A stretch of 64,000 bases of DNA from Kiritimatiellia bacterium (GTDB taxonomy: Bacteria; Verrucomicrobiota; Kiritimatiellia; RFP12; UBA1067). The stretch lies in contig JAFTCL010000007.1 of the NCBI GenBank assembly GCA_017454745.1, forward strand, positions 73,034-137,033, read 5' to 3'. Below are positions 1-7,671 of this stretch, one piece after another. The notes beneath the pieces were generated by a model, which searched no databases, had not been told where the DNA came from, and was given only the letters and a program-made list of their open reading frames with translations. Made by a program: the position numbers and the translations under genes. Each line of letters begins with the position of its first letter. Position 1 is the stretch's first letter.

Positions 1-1
1 C

Positions 2-796
2 AACGCCGGTTGTCCGGTGCACAAAGTGATGGGCAGCGGGGCCGGGGCGGCGTTAATCAAGACCCCGGAACTTTTCCATGACATTCTGGCGGCGATGGTC
101 AAGGCAACTCAACTTCCGGTCACGGTTAAAACGCGGCTTGGGCCGGCACCGGACAAAATTGCGGCGTTCGAATTGTTGGCGGCGGCGGAATCAGCCGGCG
201 CCAAAGCCATAACCATCCACGGGCGGTTCACCTCGCAACGGCACAGCGGCGCGGTTCACCACGACCTTTTGGCCGAAGTCAAACAGCGGGCGCGCATACC
301 TGTAATCATCAACGGCGGCATTTATTCCCCTAACACCGCGTGGGACGCATGGCAAGCCACCGGATGCGACGGTATCATGGTGGCAAGGGCGGCAATCGGC
401 AACCCCTGGATTTTCTCGGTGATCAACCAAGGGCTGTCCGGCGATTCCGCGCCAGTGCAGGAAGCTCCGCCCGGCCAAGGACGTTCCCGGCGTGGACTCG
501 ATTTAATCCGTGCCGGGATAATGGAGCATCTAGCTTTGGAGCGCGAATTAATCGTGCGCATCCGGGACAAATACCAACTGCCCGAATCCCATGCCACACC
601 GGACGAGGCGTTGGCCGCAGCCTTCCGGCTGCACATGTTCCGATATCTTCACGGTCTACAGGGATCTGGTCACTTGCGCCGCCACCTGATGGACATCCAA
701 TCCGAATCCGACATCATAACCGCTGTAACGGCGTGTCTGGACAACGAAGCCGAATTCCGCCGCAACCACCCCGCGTTTGTAACGCAGGATTCTTAA
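2..796 (+). CDS. dus: tRNA-dihydrouridine synthase, 3' part (5' end outside window)
   Basis: Reading frame is open from base 2 and begins NAGCPVHKVMGSG, which contains the Dus active-site cysteine (NxGCP). The gene therefore starts upstream of the window, and the GTG at 17 is internal. Dus enzymes reduce uridine in the tRNA D-loop using FMN and NADPH. Other family marks follow in order: a TVKTRLG segment, ITIHGR, PVIINGGI and the phosphate-binding GCDGIMVARAAIGNPWIF, all on the TIM barrel. The last third is the helical RNA-binding domain, ending in an NHPAFVTQDS tail. It is convergent with the glycosyltransferase gene at 837, with 40 bases between them. The family is secure; the DusA/B/C subclass is not resolved from this part. 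Confidence 0.93.
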   Translation, partial: NAGCPVHKVMGSGAGAALIKTPELFHDILAAMVKATQLPVTVKTRLGPAPDKIAAFELLAAAESAGAKAITIHGRFTSQRHSGAVHHDLLAEVKQRARIPVIINGGIYSPNTAWDAWQATGCDGIMVARAAIGNPWIFSVINQGLSGDSAPVQEAPPGQGRSRRGLDLIRAGIMEHLALERELIVRIRDKYQLPESHATPDEALAAAFRLHMFRYLHGLQGSGHLRRHLMDIQSESDIITAVTACLDNEAEFRRNHPAFVTQDS

Positions 797-836
797 CCTG
801 TACGCTTGATTTCCGTGCGCACTTTGCGGCATTCTT

Positions 837-1535
837 TCACCGATGGGTGAAAGCGTAAAAGAACCAGCGCAGGTAATTGGGCAACCAGCGCCAAAGTTTA
901 AAATTGCTTTTACCGGCCACCCGGTCGTGCCATGAGGTCGGGATTTCCACCACCTTTCGCCCCATCGCCCGAGCCTTAACCACCAGCTCGATTCCCAATT
1001 CAAAGCCACCGGTGGATTCCACCGTCACCGAATCCAGAAACGACTTGCGGTAAAGCTTAAAACTGTTGGTCGGGTCATGGGTTGGCAATCTGGCAAACCA
1101 GTAAAGCAACCACCCGGCGGTGCGGGACAAAAAACCTTTGAATCTGGGTCCGCCGCACTGTCGGCCGCCTTTCATGTAACGCGACGCGCAAACAATGTCG
1201 GCCGAAAATTCTTCCGCCGCCGCGACCAAGGCGTTTATCACCTCCGGCGGGTCGCACAGGTCGGCCATCGTAACCACCACCAACTCGCCGGGCGCATTTT
1301 CCAAACCGGTCTTAATGGCGTTCAGCGCGCCGCGCCCGTATTTGTTTTTCACCAGTTTAAACGGGATGCGCGTCTTACCCGACAACGGTTCAGCCGCAGC
1401 GACGGTAGTGTCCTCGTCGCGGTCGTAAACCAGCCAGGTTTCCGCCTCTACCCTAACCTTGTCGTCCAACTCCGACAAAGTGGCGCGGATGTTTTCGCCC
1501 TCGTTGTAAACGGGTATGATAATGGTGGTTTTCAA
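837..1535 (-). CDS. Family 2 glycosyltransferase (DPM1/DolP-mannosyltransferase-like)
   Basis: A 232-residue GT-A fold glycosyltransferase that probably transfers a sugar from a nucleotide donor to a lipid or glycan acceptor at the inner membrane. It opens with TTIIIPVYNEGENI, the classic GT2 nucleotide-binding strand. MADLCDPPEVI sits where the DxD metal site is expected, but as ADLCDP rather than a strict DxD. The end is basic and aromatic (LWRWLPNYLRWFFYAFTHR), suggesting membrane association without full TM helices. The start codon is TTG, preceded by GGGG six bases upstream; no ATG fits the family start. It is the last gene of a three-gene operon with the epimerase (28-bp gap) and the nucleotide-sugar dehydrogenase. 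Acceptor and donor cannot be read from the sequence. Confidence 0.88.
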   Translation of the reverse strand: MKTTIIIPVYNEGENIRATLSELDDKVRVEAETWLVYDRDEDTTVAAAEPLSGKTRIPFKLVKNKYGRGALNAIKTGLENAPGELVVVTMADLCDPPEVINALVAAAEEFSADIVCASRYMKGGRQCGGPRFKGFLSRTAGWLLYWFARLPTHDPTNSFKLYRKSFLDSVTVESTGGFELGIELVVKARAMGRKVVEIPTSWHDRVAGKSNFKLWRWLPNYLRWFFYAFTHR

Positions 1536-1563
1536 TTTTAACCCCGCAAAGAAAGCGTCGGAA

Positions 1564-2586
1564 TCAAATCCCGCCGAGGCGGATCTGCTCCTCGATCCAC
1601 GGCATCACTTCATCGAGAATCTGGTCAAGCGTGGTGTCGGCGCGGAACCCCAGCATCCGCTCCGCCTTTTCTACCGCCGGCACCCGTTTCTGGACATCGT
1701 ACTTGAACGGCTCGTCGGAAACGTACCGGAACGGGAGTTTGCCGCCATGTACGCGGTTCCAAATGTTCTCCGCCAACTCCAGCACCGAGGTTGACACCGG
1801 CGTGGAAAGGTTGAAATCCTCGTTTACCGACTCCGGTTTTTCGATGCACAACCGAATACCGCGTGCCAGATCGCCGCCGTAAGTGTAATGGCGGATCTGG
1901 TTACCTGCTCCAAGAATATGCAACGGGTCTTGCCCCTTAAGCACCTTTTGAACCAAGTCCGGCACGACGTGGCTCATCGCCAGTTTCACGTTGCCGCTGG
2001 TAATTTCAGTATCGCACAGCGCGCGCTTTTCGCCGGTACCGACACAGTTGAAGGGGCGGATCACGGTGTATGGCAACCCGTATTGCTCCCATGCCCCCTG
2101 CGCGAAATACTCGCAGGCGAGTTTCTGGAAACCGTAGGTGGACGATGGCGGCGGACACTTTCTGGCCTCGGTCTCCGGGGTCGGGTAAACATCGGTGTTT
2201 TCGAAAACCATCGACGACGAAAGCACGTTGATCTTTTTCACGTTCCCGTGTTTCTTGCCCCAAATCGCCGCGTCAAACGTCGCGGCGGCGATGCGCTCGT
2301 TCTCCGCCAGCAAATCGTAGGCGAAGGTGTGGAAATACGAAATGCCGCCAATCATGGCCGCCGCGCCCAACACCTGGTCGCAATCTTTCACCAGGCTCCG
2401 CATCAGGTCAAGGTCTTTAACATCACCTTGGGTGAAACGGTAGTTGGGGTGGTTGTCATAGCTCTTCTTTACCGGGCCGTACTTGGAAAAATTGTCGATG
2501 CCCACCACCTCGTGGCCGTGTTTGAGCAACTCTTCCACCAAGTATCCGCAAATAAAGCCCGCGCTTCCAGTAACCAGAATTCTCAT
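1564..2586 (-). CDS. NAD-dependent nucleotide-sugar epimerase/dehydratase (extended SDR)
   Basis: A 340-aa extended short-chain dehydrogenase that should act on a nucleotide sugar. The Rossmann start is ILVTGSAGFICGYL: the third glycine of GxxGxxG is replaced by Cys, with a Gly immediately after it. The catalytic Tyr-Lys pair is in STYGFQKLACEYF (YxxxK), and SSSMVFENTDVY supplies the upstream Ser. The substrate-side segments VIRPFNCVGTG and GNQIRHYTYGGDLA are typical of GDP/UDP-sugar epimerases. A GGGGAGG Shine-Dalgarno precedes the ATG. The gene follows the nucleotide-sugar dehydrogenase by 15 bases, so the product probably works on an oxidised or related sugar in the same pathway. Exact substrate is unknown. 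Confidence 0.88.
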   Translation of the reverse strand: MRILVTGSAGFICGYLVEELLKHGHEVVGIDNFSKYGPVKKSYDNHPNYRFTQGDVKDLDLMRSLVKDCDQVLGAAAMIGGISYFHTFAYDLLAENERIAAATFDAAIWGKKHGNVKKINVLSSSMVFENTDVYPTPETEARKCPPPSSTYGFQKLACEYFAQGAWEQYGLPYTVIRPFNCVGTGEKRALCDTEITSGNVKLAMSHVVPDLVQKVLKGQDPLHILGAGNQIRHYTYGGDLARGIRLCIEKPESVNEDFNLSTPVSTSVLELAENIWNRVHGGKLPFRYVSDEPFKYDVQKRVPAVEKAERMLGFRADTTLDQILDEVMPWIEEQIRLGGI

Positions 2587-2601
2587 TTACGCCTCCCCAG
2601 A

Positions 2602-3768
2602 CTAACGTTTCCAAACATTCCAGCAATCCACGTACGGCACCGACGGTTCCAACTGCTTGTAGGCGGTATGCGGCACGCCAAGAATAATCCCCTCCGCCTG
2701 CCGCATGAACTCGTCCAGCGGCATGGTGCCCGGCACAAACTCGTCCGAACGCAGCACAACCGCCATCTTGGTCTCCAAACATTTGATCAGCTTGAACGAA
2801 AGCGACTCGCGGGTGTCGTCGTTGTCGGCTTTGAACGCCAACCCCAACACTCCGATTTTCTTGCCGCGAAGCGACCCACCCATCCGTGCCTCCAGCTGCG
2901 AAACCAGAAAATTCGGCAATCCCTCGTTCACCAGCATGGCGGAATGACCGAGGAAGAACCCGTTGTTATGGAAGGCGGAAAGCTGCATGGTGTCCTTGAA
3001 CAGGCAGGGGCCTGCCGCCAACCCGGCGCGGGCGAAATGGCTCGCGCGCGGATAACCGTCCTTCATCGCGTCCAGAATCCGGTAGAAATCCAATCCTTGC
3101 GTCTCCACCATCATGTAAAACTGATTGGCGATGGCAAACTCCAAATAACGCCAGGCGTTGGTCATAAGCTTGGCCAACTCCGCCTCCTCCGGGGTAATGC
3201 GGATAATCTTGGGCGCGATGGTGGCGAACAGCCGCGCCGCCGCGTCTTCGCTCTGAATGTCCACTCCGGAAACCAGCTGCGGCAACGTGAAAATTTCCTC
3301 GATACCCTTGCCCTGCACAATGCGTTCCGGACAAAACGCAAGGTTGGCGGCACCCAGTTTTTCCCGCAACAGCGACTCCACAATCCGGGTCACACCGGGA
3401 AAGATGGTACTGCGCAAAACGATCAGTTGGCGGGTGTTAAGTCGCGGGATATAACTGTCCACCACCCGCAGCACGTCATGGATTTTCGGGTTGAGATGCT
3501 CATCCACCGGTGTCCCGGTGACAAAAACCACGACATCCGCCCCGGAAACCGCCGCCGGATCGGCGGTGGCCCGCAGGTTTTTACCGATGTGCTCAGCCAG
3601 CAATGTCTCGGCACCCTCCTCCTTGAAGGGGAGTTTTGCCGCGTTTATCGTCTCTACCGCGCCGGGGTTGACGTCCACCAGCGACACGTCAAAACCTCTG
3701 CTTGCCAAAGCCAATCCCAAAGGGATACCCACGTGCCCGCAACCGCCGATAATGCAAACCTTTTCCAT
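2602..3768 (-). CDS. UDP-glucose/GDP-mannose dehydrogenase family protein
   Basis: A 388-aa enzyme predicted to oxidise the C6 hydroxyl of a nucleotide sugar to a carboxylate in two NAD-dependent steps, giving a uronic acid precursor for surface polysaccharide. Visible parts are the N-terminal NAD fold (CIIGGCGHVGIPLGLALA), the FVTGTPVDE loop, the central helical domain (AELAKLMTNAWRYLEFAIANQ) and the catalytic cysteine at about residue 255 in AGPCLFKDT, matching the family GGxCxPKD. The C-terminal domain (KIGVLGLAFKADNDDTRES) is also typical. It is first in a three-gene minus-strand operon with an epimerase and a GT2. UDP-glucose, UDP-GlcNAc or UDP-ManNAc are all possible substrates. Confidence 0.9.
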   Translation of the reverse strand: MEKVCIIGGCGHVGIPLGLALASRGFDVSLVDVNPGAVETINAAKLPFKEEGAETLLAEHIGKNLRATADPAAVSGADVVVFVTGTPVDEHLNPKIHDVLRVVDSYIPRLNTRQLIVLRSTIFPGVTRIVESLLREKLGAANLAFCPERIVQGKGIEEIFTLPQLVSGVDIQSEDAAARLFATIAPKIIRITPEEAELAKLMTNAWRYLEFAIANQFYMMVETQGLDFYRILDAMKDGYPRASHFARAGLAAGPCLFKDTMQLSAFHNNGFFLGHSAMLVNEGLPNFLVSQLEARMGGSLRGKKIGVLGLAFKADNDDTRESLSFKLIKCLETKMAVVLRSDEFVPGTMPLDEFMRQAEGIILGVPHTAYKQLEPSVPYVDCWNVWKR

Positions 3769-3856
3769 GCCTTACTCCAATTCGCCGCCCGAATGTAAAC
3801 ACGTCCTTAATACTACACCAACCGCCTTGGAAAATCAAACCGAAAACCCTCAGAGG

Positions 3857-3920
3857 GAAATGAAAAATGAAGAGTTAAAAATGAAAAAATTGTGGTTAAA
3901 ACTTTTCATTCTTCATTATA
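3857..3920. repeat. AT-rich imperfect inverted and direct repeat
   Basis: The 176-base gap between the nucleotide-sugar operon and the secreted protein gene holds an AT-rich block unlike its surroundings. AATGAAAAATGAAG and TTAAAAATGAAAAA are near-direct copies, and TTTTCATTCTTCATT on the right is an approximate reverse complement of the left part. It could fold as a hairpin in RNA. No coding signal is seen. It may be a dispersed intergenic repeat, but no second copy was noticed in this window. Confidence 0.45.
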
Positions 3921-3944
3921 GTTCCGTCCAACCGCCTAACCACC

Positions 3945-4823
3945 TCACCGGCTGGTAATGTCTTCAAAATGGCCTTTACCGTCATATTCGTAGAAATCGA
4001 TCCGGATGCGCGGCGGATTGTTGACCGGATCCTTGCGCCATCCCTGCATATTGCCGCCCATCGCCCGGACGGCAAAGAAAACCGGATTGTCGCGTTTCGC
4101 GATTGAGGCCGGGACTCGACCGAACCCCTCGGAGAACGGAAGGTTCCAACTCTCCCTTACCGTATAATCCGGAAGGGTTATACGTGAGACATTCAAGCCC
4201 TTCGGGTTCTCCGTCGGATTCTTCGTGACGCCGTAATTGCCGCAGAAAAGGTCTTTACCTTCCGTTGCCATCGTCTGAACCCCAAAATGGATCCAATACC
4301 CGAAATCCACCTCCTTAATCCCTTTCGGCTCTAACTTGAGATCGAACGCCGCAATCACCGCGCCGGGATGACCTTTACCACCCCACCGGTCGATTCCGGA
4401 ATAGAGCGTATCGCCAATCACCACCGCGCCGTCTAACGCCTCAAAACCCCGCCGTTCCTGCAACACGTTAAGTTTTTCATCCCAAACGCGGATCATTCCC
4501 GTCGGTTCGCCCGGCTTGAGCCCGCGAAGAACAAAGGCACCGTAGATCCGCCCGTCGGCGAAAGCCACATCGCCCAAATGCGCCGGCGTCTCCACTCCGC
4601 GCAACCGCTTGCCGTCCCAGCCAATCATTTCGATGCCGAACTGATGCGACAAATAAATCCCCTGTTCGGAACAGCAGGCGCCTTGAATATGCCCGGCCTT
4701 AATCAGCATGTCCAGCTCATGCGGCACCGTATAGACCGCCGGGATTTTGGGTCCCGCCGCCCCGCAAACCGTCGCCAGCCCGAACGCAAAAACCGCAACC
4801 GCCAACCGATACCCATTCATCAT
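3945..4823 (-). CDS. Secreted hypothetical protein, probable beta-propeller
   Basis: A 292-aa protein with a clear signal peptide (MMNGYRLAVAVFAFGLATVCGAAG). The rest is beta-rich, with short repeated strand-turn units such as GIYLSHQFGIEMIGWDGKRL, GRIYGAFVL and GDTLYSGIDRWGG, resembling the blades of a beta-propeller. No catalytic motif is recognised. Translation starts at ATG-ATG behind AAAGGAG. It is followed by a convergent-free gap and lies divergently from the cobalt transporter operon. Function is not assignable; a periplasmic or extracellular sugar- or protein-binding role is only a guess. Confidence 0.72.
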   Translation of the reverse strand: MMNGYRLAVAVFAFGLATVCGAAGPKIPAVYTVPHELDMLIKAGHIQGACCSEQGIYLSHQFGIEMIGWDGKRLRGVETPAHLGDVAFADGRIYGAFVLRGLKPGEPTGMIRVWDEKLNVLQERRGFEALDGAVVIGDTLYSGIDRWGGKGHPGAVIAAFDLKLEPKGIKEVDFGYWIHFGVQTMATEGKDLFCGNYGVTKNPTENPKGLNVSRITLPDYTVRESWNLPFSEGFGRVPASIAKRDNPVFFAVRAMGGNMQGWRKDPVNNPPRIRIDFYEYDGKGHFEDITSR

Positions 4824-4969
4824 TTAACTCCTTTGTCCGTATCCAACCGGGTGTCAATACCCAAAACGCATTTACACCAACACTGTCTGAAACATTATGA
4901 TACCGCCTTTTGTCCAATTTGTCACTTGTTTTCCGCAACCGAAATTTTCTTGCGCACACTGAATTGGCG

Positions 4970-4998
4970 TTGCAATCTGGCACATGATGGGGTAAAAT
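4970..4998 (+). promoter_or_regulatory. Sigma-70-type promoter of the cbiMQO operon
   Basis: TTGCAA (4970-4975), a 17-base spacer, then TAAAAT (4993-4998). Transcription would start near 5005, about 47 bases before the cbiM ATG. The 14-mer ATTGGCGTTGCAAT covering this -35 recurs exactly at the -35 of the gene at 58530. Confidence 0.6.
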
Positions 4999-5004
4999 TA
5001 CCTT

Positions 5005-5029
5005 GTTTCACAAATGAAACCGTTTTTTT
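5005..5029 (+). promoter_or_regulatory. Leader dyad with T-tract before cbiM (operator or attenuator)
   Basis: GTTTCA-CAAA-TGAAAC is a perfect 6-bp dyad at 5005-5020, followed after two bases by seven T residues (5023-5029). It begins at the predicted transcription start. It could be a repressor operator over +1, or a short intrinsic terminator in the leader. No cobalamin riboswitch is seen in the roughly 50-base leader. Confidence 0.45.
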
Positions 5030-5051
5030 CTGTTAATTGGAGGATATCATA

Positions 5052-6050
5052 ATGCACATGTCAGACGCATTGCTAACGCCAGCTGTAGCCGGAACAATGT
5101 ATGCCGCTTCGGCGATTGCGGTTGGTGCCGCAGTAACCAAGATCCGCAAATCTCCCCAAAGCGTAAAGGTGGCGGAGGCCGGAGTGATGGGAGCGTTCGT
5201 TTTTGCCGCCCAGATGATCAACTTCTCAATTCCGGGCACCGGATCCTCCGGACACATTTGCGGGGGTATGCTGCTGGCCGCGGTGCTGGGACCAGCCGCC
5301 GGATTCCTGACCATGGCGGTGGTTTTGCTGGTGCAATGTCTGTTGTTTGCCGATGGCGGCATCCTTGCCTACGGCGCCAACCTTTGGAACATGGCATTCT
5401 ATGGCTGCATGCTGGGCGGCGGGGTGATCTGGCCTTTGATGACCAAAGGCGAATTGAGCCGTAAAAAAATCTTCGCCGCCAGCATCGTGGGCAATATCGT
5501 GGCGCTACAGCTCGGGGCGTTTTCCGTGACGCTGGAAACGCTTGCTTCCGGAATCACGAAGTTGCCGTTCTCGGCGTTCGTTCTGGCGATGCTTCCCATC
5601 CATCTCGCGATCGGTACCGTTGAGGGGCTGATCACCGGTGCGGTGCTGAGCTTCGTTTACGACACTCGCCCCGAAATGCTGGAGGTTAATTCCGCAGTCT
5701 CGACCTCGCGGTTCTCGCGCGGTGCCATGCTGGCAATCTTCACTGCGGCGGCACTGGCGGTCGGCGGACTGCTCTCGCTCGCCGCGTCTTCCTCGCCGGA
5801 CGGGCTGGAATGGTCGATGGAGAAAGTCGCGGGAACTTCGGAGCTTGAGTCGTCTGGCGACCTCCACTCCGAAGCAGCGGCGGTTCAAGAAAAAACCGCG
5901 TTGCTGCCCGACTACAATCTTCCCGATTCCGAATCCGCCGGCGGCAATATCCTGTCCGGCGTAGTCGGCTCACTCATCGTGCTTGCGATCTGCTGTCTGG
6001 CCTGCGGCGCACTTAACCTGCGCCGCAACCGCCAGCCCTCCGTATCGTGA
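5052..6050 (+). CDS. cbiM: Cobalt/nickel ECF transporter substrate component, CbiM fused to CbiN-like PDGLE domain
   Basis: Integral membrane S-component that binds and translocates Co2+ or Ni2+ with the CbiQ/CbiO energy-coupling module. The ATG at 5052 is chosen because GGAGG lies eight bases before it; a TTG at 5037 would overlap that ribosome site. The N-terminus MHMSDALLTP matches the family MHIxDG metal-binding start (His2), although the usual DG is DA. About seven TM segments fill residues 10-215. A linker and TM near 225-250 lead to SSPDGLEWSMEKVAG, the CbiN/NikN PDGLE signature, and a last TM ends near RRNRQPSVS. So one chain carries both CbiM and CbiN roles. It overlaps the next start by four bases (GTGA). 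Confidence 0.9.
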   Translation: MHMSDALLTPAVAGTMYAASAIAVGAAVTKIRKSPQSVKVAEAGVMGAFVFAAQMINFSIPGTGSSGHICGGMLLAAVLGPAAGFLTMAVVLLVQCLLFADGGILAYGANLWNMAFYGCMLGGGVIWPLMTKGELSRKKIFAASIVGNIVALQLGAFSVTLETLASGITKLPFSAFVLAMLPIHLAIGTVEGLITGAVLSFVYDTRPEMLEVNSAVSTSRFSRGAMLAIFTAAALAVGGLLSLAASSSPDGLEWSMEKVAGTSELESSGDLHSEAAAVQEKTALLPDYNLPDSESAGGNILSGVVGSLIVLAICCLACGALNLRRNRQPSVS

Positions 6051-6871
6051 GCCCGTCGCCGCTGGAAAACGTTATCGCCGCATTCCACGAAATTGAGCGG
6101 GTGCGGCCATCAGGACAGCCGCAGGGGAAAATTCCCCCTGTGGCCCGTTTTGCGGTGACGTTGACTTTTCTGGTCACACTGGTTTCTTTTGACAAATACG
6201 ATTTCCCCGGCGTACTGGGCATGACCGTATATCCGCTGGCTTTGGCGTTGGCGGAAAAAATTCCTGTCGCACGCGGGCTGCGTCAACTTCGTCATGCCCT
6301 GCTGCTGGTGGTGCTGCTTGGTATCGCCAACCCATTTTTCGACCGCGCCGTTGCCGTAAGGATCGGAACCGTCGCAATATCCGGAGGATGGCTTTCCTTT
6401 GCGGTACTGTTCCTTAAGGGTGTCTTGGCGCTGCTGGCGGGATGGTCGCTGTTGCGGCTTACCGGGGTTGACGGCATGGCGCGCACGTTCGCGTCACTGC
6501 GTTTCCCGCCATCGTTCGGGTTCTCGATCCTGCTCATGCACCGCTATCTGGTGATTATGGCAAAAGAGACAATCCGGATGCGGGATGCCTACACGTTGCG
6601 TTCCGGTACGCGCGGCTCGGCGCTGAAACCGTCCGCATGGGGACCTTTTGCCGGTCTGCTGCTGCTGCGCTCGATCGACCGCTCCAACCGGGTAAAGGAC
6701 GCGATGGATCTCCGGGGGTATTCCGGCGCTTACCGGCTGCCGCGACCCTCCGATGAAAGTACCTCCGCCGGTTGGTTATATTTTGTTCTTTGGACCGGCT
6801 GTTTTGCCGCCATCCGATATTGCGACCCCATGCTTGCAATCGGGAAACTCGCGTTGGAGATTTTCAAATGA
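6047..6871 (+). CDS. cbiQ: ECF transporter transmembrane T-component CbiQ
   Basis: A 274-aa membrane protein of the CbiQ/EcfT family, coupling ATP hydrolysis by CbiO to the substrate unit. TM helices are visible around residues 30-50, 58-80 and 85-140, with a last one near 245-265. The cytoplasmic coupling region has two short charged Ala-Arg-Gly-type stretches: DAYTLRSGTRG and KDAMDLRGYSGAYRL, matching the paired motifs that dock on the ATPase. It starts at GTG overlapping the cbiM stop and ends in ATGA overlapping the cbiO start, so all three are translationally coupled. No independent ribosome site is obvious at the GTG. Confidence 0.9.
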   Translation: MSPSPLENVIAAFHEIERVRPSGQPQGKIPPVARFAVTLTFLVTLVSFDKYDFPGVLGMTVYPLALALAEKIPVARGLRQLRHALLLVVLLGIANPFFDRAVAVRIGTVAISGGWLSFAVLFLKGVLALLAGWSLLRLTGVDGMARTFASLRFPPSFGFSILLMHRYLVIMAKETIRMRDAYTLRSGTRGSALKPSAWGPFAGLLLLRSIDRSNRVKDAMDLRGYSGAYRLPRPSDESTSAGWLYFVLWTGCFAAIRYCDPMLAIGKLALEIFK

Positions 6872-7596
6872 ACGATGTGCTGTCGCTCCAAGACGTAACT
6901 TTTTCCTACCATCCGGAATCCACCATTCTAGACGGAATCACGATGTCGGTTCAAGATTGCGAATCGGTTGCGTTAATCGGCGCGAACGGGGCCGGCAAAT
7001 CAACGCTGCTGAAATTATTGGTTGGACTGCTCACCGCCCAACGGGGCACCGTAACGGTTGACGGGTTGACGATGTGCAGAAACAACCTCTCCCGGATTCG
7101 CCGGGCCGCAGGATACGTTTTCCAGGATGCGGAGAGCCAATTGTTTCTGGCCAATGTTCGAGAAGACGTGGCGTTCGGTCCGCGCAACGAAGGGTTGCCG
7201 GAACCGGAAGTCGCCAGCCGGGTTTCCGACGCCCTGGAGTCCGTAGGGATAACCGATCTCGCCGACCGTCAGGTGTATAAGTTAAGCGGCGGGCAGAAAC
7301 GCTTGGCATCTATCGCCACCGTGCTGGCGTTGCGTCCCAAAGTGTTGCTTCTGGACGAACCTACCCTTGCCCTTGACCCCCGCAACCGCCGTAATGTAAT
7401 CCGTGTCCTGAACGGGCTGAAATGCGCCAAACTCATCGCCACCCACGATCTGGATTTCGTGCTGGACGCTTGCAGCCGGGTAATCGTGCTCAGCGGCGGC
7501 AAGCTGGCGGCTAACGGTTCGCCAGATCAAATTCTGGGCGACCGCGAACTGCTCGAACGCCACGGCTTGGAACTGCCGCTGAGCCGGAGAAGTTAG
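6868..7596 (+). CDS. cbiO: ECF transporter ATP-binding protein CbiO
   Basis: A 242-aa ABC ATPase. Motifs in order: Walker A GANGAGKSTLLKLL, Q-loop VFQDAESQLFLANV (the FQDAExQLF form is typical of CbiO/EcfA), signature LSGGQKRLASIA, Walker B VLLLDEPTLALD, and switch histidine ATHDLDFV. The ATG at 6868 overlaps the CbiQ stop (ATGA); a longer in-frame extension upstream lies inside cbiQ and is ignored. A single ATPase implies a homodimer powering the Co/Ni importer. Directly after the stop is a strong hairpin, consistent with the end of the operon. Confidence 0.93.
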   Translation: MNDVLSLQDVTFSYHPESTILDGITMSVQDCESVALIGANGAGKSTLLKLLVGLLTAQRGTVTVDGLTMCRNNLSRIRRAAGYVFQDAESQLFLANVREDVAFGPRNEGLPEPEVASRVSDALESVGITDLADRQVYKLSGGQKRLASIATVLALRPKVLLLDEPTLALDPRNRRNVIRVLNGLKCAKLIATHDLDFVLDACSRVIVLSGGKLAANGSPDQILGDRELLERHGLELPLSRRS

Positions 7597-7614
7597 GCGG
7601 TTGACCCGCCTAAC
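7592..7614 (+). terminator. Hairpin at the end of the cbiMQO operon
   Basis: GTTAGGCGG / CCGCCTAAC is a perfect 9-bp stem with a five-base loop, and its left arm includes the cbiO stop codon. The following bases are only mildly T-rich, so it may terminate weakly, or stop both convergent transcripts. Confidence 0.6.
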
Positions 7615-7671
7615 TTCATTGTTCACAAATTACCGCTCGTTTAAATTCCGGCGCGGAACGCGGACGTCGGG

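Noticed and set aside
1888..3798. A 636-aa open frame on the plus strand over the nucleotide-sugar operon
   Set aside because: It runs antisense to two enzymes with intact active-site motifs and has unlikely composition (His/Arg/Gln rich).
5037..5051. TTG at 5037 as the start of CbiM
   Set aside because: It would place the GGAGG ribosome site inside the coding sequence and shift the N-terminal His from the conserved position 2.
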